Assembly: GCA_903896745.1 (NCBI GenBank) | Contig: CAITZA010000035.1 | Location: 1-56,570 of the forward strand | Length of the DNA: 56,570 nt | Direction of reading: 5' to 3' | From: an uncultured Desulfomonile sp. | Lineage (GTDB): Bacteria > Desulfobacterota > Desulfomonilia > Desulfomonilales > Desulfomonilaceae | Shown here: in pieces, positions 1-8,333 of the stretch | Numbering within the stretch: position 1 is the first letter of the stretch | Layout of the letters: each line of letters opens with the position of its first letter | The notes under the pieces: model-generated | The model's input: the letters and a program-made list of their open reading frames with translations, nothing else | The model's database searches: none | Told to the model about the DNA's origin: nothing | Translations under genes and position numbers: made by a program

Positions 1-8
1 CTGTTTTT

Positions 9-84
9 TGGTAGTCCCAAGGGGAATCGAACCCCTGTCTCCGCCGTGAGAGGGCGATGTCCTAGGCCGCTAGACGATGGGACC
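9..84 (-). tRNA. tRNA-Glu (anticodon CTC)
   Basis: Read on the minus strand this folds as a full cloverleaf. The 7-bp acceptor stem (GGTCCCA with TGGGACT) begins with a G-T wobble, the T arm carries GGTTCGATTCC, and the anticodon loop is CTCTCAC, giving CTC. The 3' CCA is encoded (9-11). The body closely resembles bacterial tRNA-Glu. A T-rich tract follows the 3' end at 4-9 and could help termination. Confidence 0.97.
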
Positions 85-120
85 AATCTTTGTACAGATA
101 CCAATTCTGATTAAGGTTTG

Positions 121-945
121 TCAAGCTGTTTGAGACTGTCCAGCAATGTGTCGGGGTAGCCTGAACAAAACGCAGGCGTTTCCAGTTGATGTTTTACCAA
201 TGTTTTCGAGTGTGGTTCCCCGGACTTCCGCAACTTTTTTTGCCGTATGAACGATGAAAGCCGGTTCGTTGTCCTTTCCTCTGAGTGGTTCAGGCGCAAG
301 AAACGGGCAGTCTGTTTCCAGAAGGATGCGATCATCCGGAATTTTCTCGACAATTGATCTAAGCTTATGGTTGTTTTTATAGGTGACAGTGCCCGGGATT
401 GAAATGTATAAGCCCAGATCGAGGGCGCGTCTGGCGTCATCTTCATTCCCGGAGAAACAATGTATTACTCCCGCAGAAGGAAATGGGGCCGATTTTTCTA
501 GCATTGACAAGCCCTTGTCGTAGGCGTCACGCAGATGGATTACCACGGGTTTGTTCAAAGTTCGGGCTATCCTGATCTGCTCGTCAAATATGGAGATTTG
601 AATATCACGCGGTGAATGATTCCTGAAAAAATCCAGCCCTATTTCACCGTATCCTACAACTTTGGTATCAGAAGCCATGTCCTGCATTTGAGCCAATTCA
701 CGAGCGCCTGCGTATTTGGCGTTATGCGGGTGATAACCCATGCAAGCAAAAACATCGTCATATTGATGCGCTATTTGCATTGCCCTTGTGGCGTCCTCTA
801 GATCTATCCCGACGGTGACGATTGCCGCCAGGCCTGCCTGCCTTGCCCTTGTCACAACCCCTTCATAATCCCTGAATAGCGGTTCGAGCTCAAGATGAGC
901 GTGGGCGTCAATAAAGCGCGGGATCGTTGCATTGTCAATCTTCAT
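121..945 (-). CDS. tatD: TatD family Mg-dependent DNase/hydrolase
   Basis: A 274-residue protein of the TatD amidohydrolase family, metal-dependent nucleases acting on DNA ends or oxidised DNA in the cytoplasm. The metal-binding signature is complete: DAHAHLE near the N terminus, GEIGLD in the middle, then HLRD, HCFSG, and LETDCPFLAPEP near the C terminus. Length is slightly above the usual 255-265 residues because of a short C-terminal tail. It lies between tRNA-Glu and a DUF1499 gene on the same strand, 13 nt downstream of the latter, so the two may be co-transcribed. The family call is secure; the exact substrate is not known. Confidence 0.93.
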   Translation of the reverse strand: MKIDNATIPRFIDAHAHLELEPLFRDYEGVVTRARQAGLAAIVTVGIDLEDATRAMQIAHQYDDVFACMGYHPHNAKYAGARELAQMQDMASDTKVVGYGEIGLDFFRNHSPRDIQISIFDEQIRIARTLNKPVVIHLRDAYDKGLSMLEKSAPFPSAGVIHCFSGNEDDARRALDLGLYISIPGTVTYKNNHKLRSIVEKIPDDRILLETDCPFLAPEPLRGKDNEPAFIVHTAKKVAEVRGTTLENIGKTSTGNACVLFRLPRHIAGQSQTA

Positions 946-958
946 TTATGTTATCTTG

Positions 959-1441
959 TCACTTTCCTTGAGTTTTTTCAAAAGCTCTCGCTATGCCTTC
1001 CATCCTCCTGCGGTTCACCCCGAAATCATAATAGCCGGTTCGAGACGCTGACCTGAAATTTATGATCTTCCCAAGATCATCCAAGATAAACTCAACATCG
1101 TCCACAAAACCAAAAATGGTGGAAGTGAAGGTAGCGTGAATATATTCGGGTTCATCTTTAACGATTTCCGATCCACGCATGGAGGCCAATATTGATTTAA
1201 GGGCTAACCGGGCTTCGTCAATCGAACCACGATACTTCAATGGATCAATTTTCGAGCGATCGGCAGAACTCAGGGACGAAACGCAATTCGGACTTTCTGG
1301 ACATTCTTTTATGCGTAAGTTATTGTCAGCCATAGCGCCTCCAGACCAAATCAGAGTGAAGAGAACCGCTAAAATCTGGACTGTCCTTAAGGCTTCGGAG
1401 GAACTGGACAGTTTTGCAAACGTAAACATTCCGTTAATCAT
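959..1441 (-). CDS. DUF1499 family exported protein
   Basis: A 160-residue protein matching DUF1499: a CPxSPNCVSS motif at the start of the mature part and a VDDVEFILDD segment later are typical. A hydrophobic stretch at about residues 20-38 ending in GGAMA looks like a signal peptide, so the mature protein is probably periplasmic. The start is uncertain because two in-frame ATG codons lie close together (residues 1 and 5). Proteins of this family have no established biochemical role. It sits 13 nt upstream of tatD and is divergent from the response regulator at 1615. Confidence 0.8.
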   Translation of the reverse strand: MINGMFTFAKLSSSSEALRTVQILAVLFTLIWSGGAMADNNLRIKECPESPNCVSSLSSADRSKIDPLKYRGSIDEARLALKSILASMRGSEIVKDEPEYIHATFTSTIFGFVDDVEFILDDLGKIINFRSASRTGYYDFGVNRRRMEGIARAFEKTQGK

Positions 1442-1614
1442 GGCAACAGGGTCCGCTATAATATTCGGGCTGGTTTTCTTGATGTTTTCAGCATTGCCTA
1501 ATAAACTGGGCTTTCATTCGCCAATATATCAACGCTGGAAAAAAATTGAAAGCGCTGGCATCCGGGTGGGCCTGCTGCTCTCAAACAAATGTTTCCATTG
1601 AAAGAGAGGGCGCA

Positions 1615-2577
1615 ATGTCGGCTAATGTCCACAGAAAAACCGTGGTATTGGTTGTTGACGATGAACAGATTGTCCAGGAGAGCGTTAAACGGATACTTGA
1701 GGACGAAGAAGGCTGCCTTGTCGATACTGCGTCAGGACACGACGCTGCAATCGCTCTACTAAGAACCAGACACTATGACCTTGCATTTGTTGATTTAATG
1801 ATGCCGGCCCATAATGGAATGAAACTGGTACAGACCATACACGACAATTATACCGGGACCGGCGTAATCATTCTGACAGGCTATCCCTCGGTGGATTCTG
1901 CGGTTGAGGCGATGAAAATGGGAGCGTTAGACTACATGGCCAAGCCGTTTACTCCCGAAGACCTCGTGGGGGTTACCCGCCGATCCCTTCAGACTGTCTC
2001 TCAACAATTAGCTGGAATTACAGGCGCTTTTTCGTTTGAAGATGTTGAAAAGGCCATAAAGTCGAGTTCGGAAATCAAGGAACTGCTCGATCTGATATGC
2101 TCATCGGTTGTAAACGTGCTGAACCTGAAGGGAGCTTCAATACTGGTCAGGATGAGAGACAACAACAAGGCTCGAATCGCATCCTTTTTCGGTTTGAGTG
2201 ATACTTACATAAACAAGGGGGCTGTGGATTGTTCACGAAGCATACCTGCGACCTTCAATTCCAGTGAATGTGTGCTTGTTGAAAATGAATCGTTCAGATC
2301 AAACCTTCATTATCCCGAGGAGGCTCTCGATGAGGGTATATCATCCATACTCAGCGCACCCCTGAAAATCGGGCAAAAGGTAATAGGAGCGCTACGCGTC
2401 TACTCGGGATTACCCCGGACATTTTCTGATGACGACATTGTCATTTTGCAGTTTTTTGCAAACCAGACTGCAAATGCCATAAAAAACGCAATATCCCTGA
2501 GAGAGTTAAAAAATCGATGTGAAAGAATACGGGATGATATTAAGATGAAAGTCGGTGAAACCGGACGAAGCCAATAA
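1615..2577 (+). CDS. Response regulator with REC and GAF domains
   Basis: A 320-residue protein. Residues 8-125 form a receiver domain: the acidic pair DDE at 15-17, the phosphorylatable Asp60 in FVDLMMP, and the Lys of the AKPF motif. Residues about 160-305 look like a GAF domain, which may bind a small ligand or mediate dimerisation. There is no DNA-binding or enzymatic output domain, so it probably relays phosphate or signals within the cluster. I chose the ATG at 1615 because a GAGAGGG Shine-Dalgarno sequence precedes it; an open extension to 1546 lacks this. The next two genes are histidine kinases on the same strand, so the three probably form one signalling unit. Confidence 0.88.
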   Translation: MSANVHRKTVVLVVDDEQIVQESVKRILEDEEGCLVDTASGHDAAIALLRTRHYDLAFVDLMMPAHNGMKLVQTIHDNYTGTGVIILTGYPSVDSAVEAMKMGALDYMAKPFTPEDLVGVTRRSLQTVSQQLAGITGAFSFEDVEKAIKSSSEIKELLDLICSSVVNVLNLKGASILVRMRDNNKARIASFFGLSDTYINKGAVDCSRSIPATFNSSECVLVENESFRSNLHYPEEALDEGISSILSAPLKIGQKVIGALRVYSGLPRTFSDDDIVILQFFANQTANAIKNAISLRELKNRCERIRDDIKMKVGETGRSQ

Positions 2578-2631
2578 AGGGGGCCGGCTGACTCGTCAGC
2601 ATTTTCAGAAAAAGGCAATTTTTACACCCTG

Positions 2632-4377
2632 GTGAATACCATGTTAACAAACGGACAGCATAATAGTTCCGGGAATGTGGAAAAGAGCCGCAGGGAAGCT
2701 GCTGAGGCCCAGAGCCCTATTGAAGACATAAACAATGCTCTCATCGATTATTATACCAAATTATGGCCTTACCGCTGGATCGAGAAGATTCTGTCAAAGG
2801 CGCCCGTTGCTTTAACCTCTCGCATAAAATCGCTATATTCCTTCAAGAACAAACTTCTTGTGTCAACCCTGTTTGTGGTTTCCGGGGTTTTGATCGTGAT
2901 TGGGATAGTCCTGCAATTAATAGTATTCCCTCATGAAAGTCTGGATTCCAGAATAATACTCGATATCAAGGCGATTCATTTTGTATCGAGCGTGGTAATA
3001 ATAGCCCTTGGATGGCTTTTCATTGACAGGTTGTGCAAGATTGTTTCATTACCGCTCCATGAGTTGACCAGGAAGGCCGATGCGGTCAGCCGTGAAAAGT
3101 CTGCCGAAGATTCGCGGGAATCGAACGGGGCCGCGTCATTCCAGCCGGAGCGATCGTTTGAGTCTGCTGAGCCTTTTTCGTCCAATGATGAAATTTACAG
3201 GCTAACAACGTCGTTCAACCGGATGTTGACACGATTAAAGGCTTCTGAGGCTCGAATCAGGGATTCCGAGGCCCGTTACCGGTTTCTCTTTGATCATGGC
3301 CCCTCTCCGATATTTGTTATTGACGAACAGGACACCCGCATACTGGATGTAAATGCCCGAGCCGTTGAAGAGTATCAGTTCTCCAGGGAAGAGTTACTAT
3401 CCATGCGTTTTCCAGATTTGGCGCTGGAAATAGATCGGGATCAAACGAAGATCTCTCTGGAAAAATCAATCTCGTCTCAGGACGAGCTTCTGCCGGTCAT
3501 CCAGCATAAAAGAAAAGACGGTTCTATATTTACCGTCAATTTTCAGGCCACCCGAGGCGCCTATCAGGGTCGTATGGCAATCATAGCAGCCGTTTGGGAT
3601 GCGACTGAAAAACTGGAAAAACAGGCCAGGCTCATTCATTCCAGTAAGATGTCAACTCTGGGGGAAATGGCCACCGGAATAGCGCATGAACTTAATCAGC
3701 CTCTTTACGTGATACGGCTAGGCTGTGATTATCTTGACAAGAGGATAAGATCCGGAAAAGAACTGTCAAACGAAGACCTGAGGAAGATTCTGGTTGAATT
3801 GAGAGGCAGCGTCGAAAGATCCACGCGTATAATCAATCATCTCCGGGAATTCGGACGAAAATCTGATGACACCAAATGTCCCGTAGATATAAATCAGACG
3901 ATCATGAACGCTTTGAACCTCATGGGGAAACAACTTGAATCTAATGCTATCCTGTGTGACCTGAAGCTTGATCAATCTGTTCCCAAGATACTTGCGAACG
4001 CCAACCGGCTTGAACAGGTTTTCGTCAACCTGTTGGTAAATGCCCGCGACGCAATTCTTGGCAAAGAAGATTTCAGCAAAACTCCGTCATGCGAAGGAGG
4101 CGGGAATTTTATAAAAATTCAGAGCGTCAGTGAGGGCAGTAGTGTTATTATAGATTTTTGTGATTCAGGACCAGGGATTCCCGAACATGTTAAGTCAAAA
4201 ATATTTGAACCTTTCTATACCACCAAGAAATCCGGTGAGGGTACGGGTCTGGGTCTTGCCATCAGTTATCAAATTGTCCGAGAACATAAAGGGTCAATTG
4301 AAGTTGTCAATATTGAACAGGGCGGCGCACGCTTTAGATTAACATTTCCTGCAACAGGTTCTGGAGACCGGACATGA
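2632..4377 (+). CDS. Membrane PAS sensor histidine kinase
   Basis: A 581-residue histidine kinase. Two membrane segments at about residues 75-99 and 114-132 enclose only a very short outer loop, so sensing is probably within the membrane or cytoplasm. A linker with HAMP-like ends (132-205) holds a Ser/Glu-rich insertion. A PAS domain spans about 215-330. The phosphoacceptor is His352 in GIAHELNQPL, and the ATPase domain has DSGPGIP and GTGLGLAIS. The start is GTG 2632 or ATG 2641; neither has a strong ribosome site. The stop overlaps the next gene by 4 nt (ATGA), indicating translational coupling. Confidence 0.9.
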   Translation: MNTMLTNGQHNSSGNVEKSRREAAEAQSPIEDINNALIDYYTKLWPYRWIEKILSKAPVALTSRIKSLYSFKNKLLVSTLFVVSGVLIVIGIVLQLIVFPHESLDSRIILDIKAIHFVSSVVIIALGWLFIDRLCKIVSLPLHELTRKADAVSREKSAEDSRESNGAASFQPERSFESAEPFSSNDEIYRLTTSFNRMLTRLKASEARIRDSEARYRFLFDHGPSPIFVIDEQDTRILDVNARAVEEYQFSREELLSMRFPDLALEIDRDQTKISLEKSISSQDELLPVIQHKRKDGSIFTVNFQATRGAYQGRMAIIAAVWDATEKLEKQARLIHSSKMSTLGEMATGIAHELNQPLYVIRLGCDYLDKRIRSGKELSNEDLRKILVELRGSVERSTRIINHLREFGRKSDDTKCPVDINQTIMNALNLMGKQLESNAILCDLKLDQSVPKILANANRLEQVFVNLLVNARDAILGKEDFSKTPSCEGGGNFIKIQSVSEGSSVIIDFCDSGPGIPEHVKSKIFEPFYTTKKSGEGTGLGLAISYQIVREHKGSIEVVNIEQGGARFRLTFPATGSGDRT

Positions 4378-5873
4378 CAAAACTACTTCTCGTAGATGAT
4401 GAAGCCAGCATTCGCAATTTGTTGCGCATGACTCTTGAAATGGACGGCTATGAGGTGTTAGAGGCCACCGATGGTCAAGAGGCCATCAATGTTTTCGAAA
4501 AAGAGTCGCCTGAATTGGCGTTGCTGGATGTCAAGTTGCCGGGAATGAGCGGTATGGAGGTTCTGGAAAGGATAAGACGGATTAATCCAGACGCTGAAGT
4601 CATTATGATTACGGGCCATGGGGACATGGACATGGCCATTGAATGTCTCAGGCGAGAGGCTTCCAACTTTCTGATCAAGCCGGTCAGCGAGGAATTGCTG
4701 TCCCTCTCGTTAAAAAGATCGCTGGAGAAACTAAACCTAAAAAAGAAGTTAAGGCAATATACCCATAATCTCGAAACCCTGGTCAGAGAAGCTAATATAG
4801 AACTCGAAAGGGCTTACACTTTTCGCGAAAACATAATTGAAAATTCTCCGGACGCTCTTGTCAGCATTCGGAAAGGCGGTGAGATCATTCTTTTTAACTC
4901 AGCGGCGGAGAGACTTTTGGGGCATTCCAAAAAAGATGTAGTTGGGAAAATGAATATTGTCGATTTATATCCTCCGGGAGTCGCCAAGAAAATAATGAAG
5001 GATTTGAGATCCGGTGATTTTGGAGGGAAAGGTCTCCTGCAGAAGAGGGAAGTACAGATCCTGCACAAAAGCGGCAAGACGATTCCAGTTTATATTTCGG
5101 CTGCGCTGTTATTCGAGGGCGGTCAGGAAACCGGCTCGGTTGGAATCTTTACGGATCTCTCAGAAAAGAAGAAACTGGAAAAACACTTGATAAGGTCCGA
5201 AAAACTTTCTTCACTCGGAAAACTTGCGGCAGGAATTGCTCATGAAATGAATCAGCCTTTGACAGGCATTCTGACTTTTGCCAGCGTCCTCATGAAGAAA
5301 TTCAGTAAGGACCCTGATACCTGTAAGGACCTTGAAGTCATCATTCGTGAAACAAATCGAGTTAGAGGCATTGTTCAAAACGTACTGGATTTTTCGAGAG
5401 AAACCCCTCCCTCAAAAAAACCGGTTCAGGTTCAGGAAATCGTTCAACGAGCGCTTGACATCATGTCACCACCAACCAATTTCCCCGGCATCGACCTGAA
5501 AACCGGGTTCCAGCCGAATGTCCCTGATATTCTGGTAGATGCAAACCAGATGCAGCAGGTTGTCATGAATATTGTGATCAATGCGGTTGAGGCTATGCAT
5601 GGAAGAGGAAGCCTGACGATCCGAACCCGTTCTTCGGGTTCCAATGTAGAAATTGAACTGAAGGATTCAGGCCCCGGCATGTCCGAGGAAACTCTGGAAA
5701 ATATCTTTGACCCATTCTTTACTGCGAAAACGTCCTTCGATGCCTTGGGAATGGGGCTTGGGCTCGCAATCAGCTATACCATCGTCAAGAATCATGGTGG
5801 AGAAATACTTGTTACGTCCAGGGAAGATACCGGTTCAACCTTTACAATAAGATTACCTCTTTTGTCTGAATAA
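4374..5873 (+). CDS. Hybrid REC-PAS histidine kinase
   Basis: A 499-residue protein with an N-terminal receiver domain (Asp52 in LLDVKLPG, Lys in LIKPV), a coiled-coil linker (about 115-148), a PAS domain (about 150-265), a HisKA domain with His290 in GIAHEMNQPL, and a C-terminal ATPase domain (DSGPGMS, GMGLGLAIS). A receiver placed before the kinase means phosphorylation can control the kinase. Overlap with the preceding kinase suggests the two act together, and the REC-GAF protein upstream could be a further partner. No DNA-binding output exists in this three-gene group, so its target lies elsewhere. Confidence 0.9.
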   Translation: MTKLLLVDDEASIRNLLRMTLEMDGYEVLEATDGQEAINVFEKESPELALLDVKLPGMSGMEVLERIRRINPDAEVIMITGHGDMDMAIECLRREASNFLIKPVSEELLSLSLKRSLEKLNLKKKLRQYTHNLETLVREANIELERAYTFRENIIENSPDALVSIRKGGEIILFNSAAERLLGHSKKDVVGKMNIVDLYPPGVAKKIMKDLRSGDFGGKGLLQKREVQILHKSGKTIPVYISAALLFEGGQETGSVGIFTDLSEKKKLEKHLIRSEKLSSLGKLAAGIAHEMNQPLTGILTFASVLMKKFSKDPDTCKDLEVIIRETNRVRGIVQNVLDFSRETPPSKKPVQVQEIVQRALDIMSPPTNFPGIDLKTGFQPNVPDILVDANQMQQVVMNIVINAVEAMHGRGSLTIRTRSSGSNVEIELKDSGPGMSEETLENIFDPFFTAKTSFDALGMGLGLAISYTIVKNHGGEILVTSREDTGSTFTIRLPLLSE

Positions 5874-5931
5874 AACATTTTCCGAACCGGGTCGCTTGGG
5901 GCGATTCCGGCTAAAAAGAAACGCGTTGGTC

Positions 5932-6576
5932 ATGAAACATAAAGTTGACATATATTGCCCCGATTCAGTGGTTCTTGAAGGACTTTTGGAAACTCCCGAT
6001 TCAACTACCGTCAAACCCTCAGGCTGTGCTCTGGTCTGCCATCCGCATCCATTATATGGCGGGGACATGTACAACAATGTTGTCTCCGAACTGTGCGAGA
6101 CTTTTATCTCCCAGGGAATCGTCACGCTCAGATTTAATTTTCGTGGTGTTGGAAGAAGCACAGGTTCTTATGGAGAGGGTTTATCGGAAATGATCGATGT
6201 GGCTTCGTGTATGGACTTTCTGGCGTCTGACAGCAGGGTGAGTTCATCAAGAATATTGCTTGGCGGATATTCGTTCGGCAGTTGGGTTTCAATGAAAGCG
6301 GCCATGAAGGATGACAGGCCATCAAGTCTGATAATGATATCGCCACCCGTAGATATGTATGATTTCAGCTTCTTGCGGGAAGAAAAACGGCCTAAGCTCA
6401 TGGTGACGGGTGACAGGGATTTTGTGTGCTCGGTAAAAGGATTCAACGAACTGTCCTCAATCGCAGGCGAGCCAAAAATGTCTGCTATACTGAAAGGTCA
6501 TGATCATTTTCATGGCGGGAATGAGGACGCCATATCCAAAATAGTGAGGGAATTTCTTGCGGAATATCCTTTATGA
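5932..6576 (+). CDS. Alpha/beta hydrolase (COG2945-like)
   Basis: A 214-residue alpha/beta hydrolase. Seen: HPHPLYGG near the N terminus, the nucleophile elbow GGYSFGSW with Ser114, an Asp in TGDRDFVC, and a late His in GHDHFHGG. These form the expected Ser-Asp-His triad. Substrate cannot be predicted; the group includes esterases and dienelactone hydrolase-like proteins. I chose the ATG at 5932 because an open extension to a TTG at 5896 begins only 22 nt after the kinase stop and is Arg/Lys-rich, unlike the family. It follows the signalling genes and may be co-transcribed with them. Confidence 0.8.
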   Translation: MKHKVDIYCPDSVVLEGLLETPDSTTVKPSGCALVCHPHPLYGGDMYNNVVSELCETFISQGIVTLRFNFRGVGRSTGSYGEGLSEMIDVASCMDFLASDSRVSSSRILLGGYSFGSWVSMKAAMKDDRPSSLIMISPPVDMYDFSFLREEKRPKLMVTGDRDFVCSVKGFNELSSIAGEPKMSAILKGHDHFHGGNEDAISKIVREFLAEYPL

Positions 6577-6732
6577 AATAGTGAGCCGGTTATCGGTAAG
6601 CGTCAGGAAAACCCGGCATCAGAAGTTAATACCTGTTTAGGGGTGTTCCGGGACATCATTTCGGAAACAGTAATTGCTTGCGACAACGGAAATATGATTT
6701 TTTGAATTATGGCAACACGAGAGGTGGTCTTT

Positions 6733-7356
6733 ATGGGCTTTTTTTCAAGATCAACATCGATGATGAGATATAAAACCAAGGGTGAGATGACCAGTTCCTT
6801 TTGGGAAGCAATTGACTCCGGTGTCAAATCGGGGTCATTTCGGGAAATTGATAGTCCAGGGGAAACGATAGGGCTGGGCTGGACTTCAATTGAAGATTTT
6901 TCCGAATTCGATTTTGCCGGCGCCTCTTATCTGTATGGAAATTATGTGGCGCTTTCTTTGCGTGTTGACACTGTACGGGTTCCACCCCGCATTCTGGAAA
7001 TACAGATCAAGAAAGAAACCAGGAAACTCCTGAAAGAAACGGGCCAAAGAAGGCTTTCGTCAAACCAGCGAAAAGAGCTCAAGGAAAATGTAAAAGAAGC
7101 CCTTAAGAAGCAGGTGCTTCCATCAATTCAGGTTTTTGATTTCGTGTGGGATACATCCAGGTCAATAGTCTATTTTACCAGCCATTCCATCAAGGCGCGT
7201 GAAAGATTCGAAGATCATTTCAAGAGATGTTTCGGGTTAAGTCTGATCCCACTGATAGCTTATCTCAAGGCAGAAGAAATCCTGACCAGTATTGCGGACA
7301 AATCTGGCCTTGAAAAACTAAAGGCATGTGATTTCACACCCAAACCTGTCAAATAA
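6733..7356 (+). CDS. RdgC-like protein (short form)
   Basis: A 207-residue protein resembling RdgC, a ring-forming DNA-binding protein that modulates RecA and protects ends. The similarity lies in the order of features: an N-terminal MGFFSRS segment, a WTS motif, a Lys/Glu-rich helix with ETRKLLKETGQ followed by KELKENVKEAL, then a strand with FVWDTSR. RdgC of enterobacteria is about 300 residues, so the C-terminal third is missing. The ATG at 6733 is preferred to 6709 because GAGAGGTGG sits at Shine-Dalgarno distance. The gene lies 22 nt upstream of an unknown gene that probably works with it. Confidence 0.65.
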   Translation: MGFFSRSTSMMRYKTKGEMTSSFWEAIDSGVKSGSFREIDSPGETIGLGWTSIEDFSEFDFAGASYLYGNYVALSLRVDTVRVPPRILEIQIKKETRKLLKETGQRRLSSNQRKELKENVKEALKKQVLPSIQVFDFVWDTSRSIVYFTSHSIKARERFEDHFKRCFGLSLIPLIAYLKAEEILTSIADKSGLEKLKACDFTPKPVK

Positions 7357-7378
7357 GTTTTAGGCTGAGGCAATTAAT

Positions 7379-7909
7379 ATGGATTTTCTTGATATACTAC
7401 GTGAGAAAGCGTTTTTGGGGAGAGAATTTGTGACCTGGCTCTGGTTCAAATCGGACCAGACTGGTGGAATGATTGAAATTCCCGGTAGAAAGGCTATTCA
7501 GGTCATTTTTCTGGATAGGATGACTTTGGATCTGGCCGACGTCGAAACTCCTCAAACTGTTTCATTAAAAGGCGAATACTCTGAACTTAGAGAGGGACTT
7601 GCAGCTCTTCGTGAAGGCAAGAAAATAGAGGAAGCGAGAATATCTCTGAAGGGGGAAGAAAACGAATTCGTCATGACGCTCAAGGGGACCTGGTTTTCTT
7701 TTGGATCGTTCAAAACCCCTCCAATTTTGCCACCCGATGAGAGGGACTCTGAACTGGAATCCGAAGGTAATTTTCTTGAGAAAATTTCCCTCGTGGAGGA
7801 GGGGATGGGCCTTGTTGACGACCTTTTCGAATATTTTCTGAAATTGAGGATTTCAGACGCATGGGACGCAGTGGAGGTTCCTTTAATCAGAAAATGGGCG
7901 GCTGATTAG
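7379..7909 (+). CDS. Unknown protein paired with RdgC-like gene
   Basis: A 176-residue soluble protein I do not recognise. It has no signal peptide, membrane segment or cysteine. A WLWFKSD motif lies near the N terminus, a beta-rich middle carries alternating charged residues, and the C-terminal part has an acidic helix ending in LIRKWAAD. The ATG follows a GAGG ribosome site, and the gene begins 22 nt after the RdgC-like gene, so the two are probably one operon. The context suggests a role linked to DNA metabolism, but this is inference only. Confidence 0.7.
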   Translation: MDFLDILREKAFLGREFVTWLWFKSDQTGGMIEIPGRKAIQVIFLDRMTLDLADVETPQTVSLKGEYSELREGLAALREGKKIEEARISLKGEENEFVMTLKGTWFSFGSFKTPPILPPDERDSELESEGNFLEKISLVEEGMGLVDDLFEYFLKLRISDAWDAVEVPLIRKWAAD

Positions 7910-8115
7910 ATAGAGCCTGGTAGCGACGGCCGACAATTCTTTATGCAAGCGGTTATAAACAGCCGAGGTAGTCGGTTTTGGAAGTATGTGACCGACGGGA
8001 TGGAAAATTTTTTTGAACATCTATTATTTCAGAATTGACAAAGCATGACTTTTTCGACACAATAGCCGGATTGAATGAATGATTCCAGGATTTGTTCGTT
8101 CATGTCCAGTCCTTT

Positions 8116-8191
8116 TCCCCGATAGCTCAATCGGCAGAGCGGATGGCTGTTAACCATTAGGTTGTAGGTTCGAGTCCTACTCGGGGAGCCA
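8116..8191 (+). tRNA. tRNA-Asn (anticodon GTT)
   Basis: A complete cloverleaf: acceptor TCCCCGA pairs with TCGGGGA, the D arm contains AGCTCAATCGGCAGAGC, the anticodon loop CTGTTAA gives GTT, and the T arm holds GGTTCGAGTCC. G is the discriminator, and the CCA end is encoded at 8189-8191. No integrase or duplicated tRNA end lies nearby, so there is no sign of an attachment site in use. Confidence 0.97.
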
Positions 8192-8225
8192 AACCAATTC
8201 TACTGCCATAATTTGTAAAAACCGC

Positions 8226-8253
8226 TTGACATTGGCGCTCGGAACAGTATCTA
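8226..8253 (+). promoter_or_regulatory. Sigma-70-type promoter of the selenoperoxiredoxin
   Basis: A perfect -35 hexamer TTGACA (8226-8231) is followed after 16 nt by TATCTA (8248-8253), which matches the -10 consensus at four positions. It lies 80 nt upstream of the peroxiredoxin ATG and downstream of tRNA-Asn, so the gene is likely transcribed on its own. Confidence 0.6.
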
Positions 8254-8333
8254 AAGTTATTCACCGGTAAAACTCAGGGGTTTTGTTTGGGTCACGGTTG
8301 TTTCAGCCTGACGATAATCCTGAAAGGGGGAAA

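Noticed and set aside
8116-8191. tRNA-Asn as an integration site of a mobile element
   Set aside because: No integrase, duplicated tRNA end or change in gene type is visible beside it.
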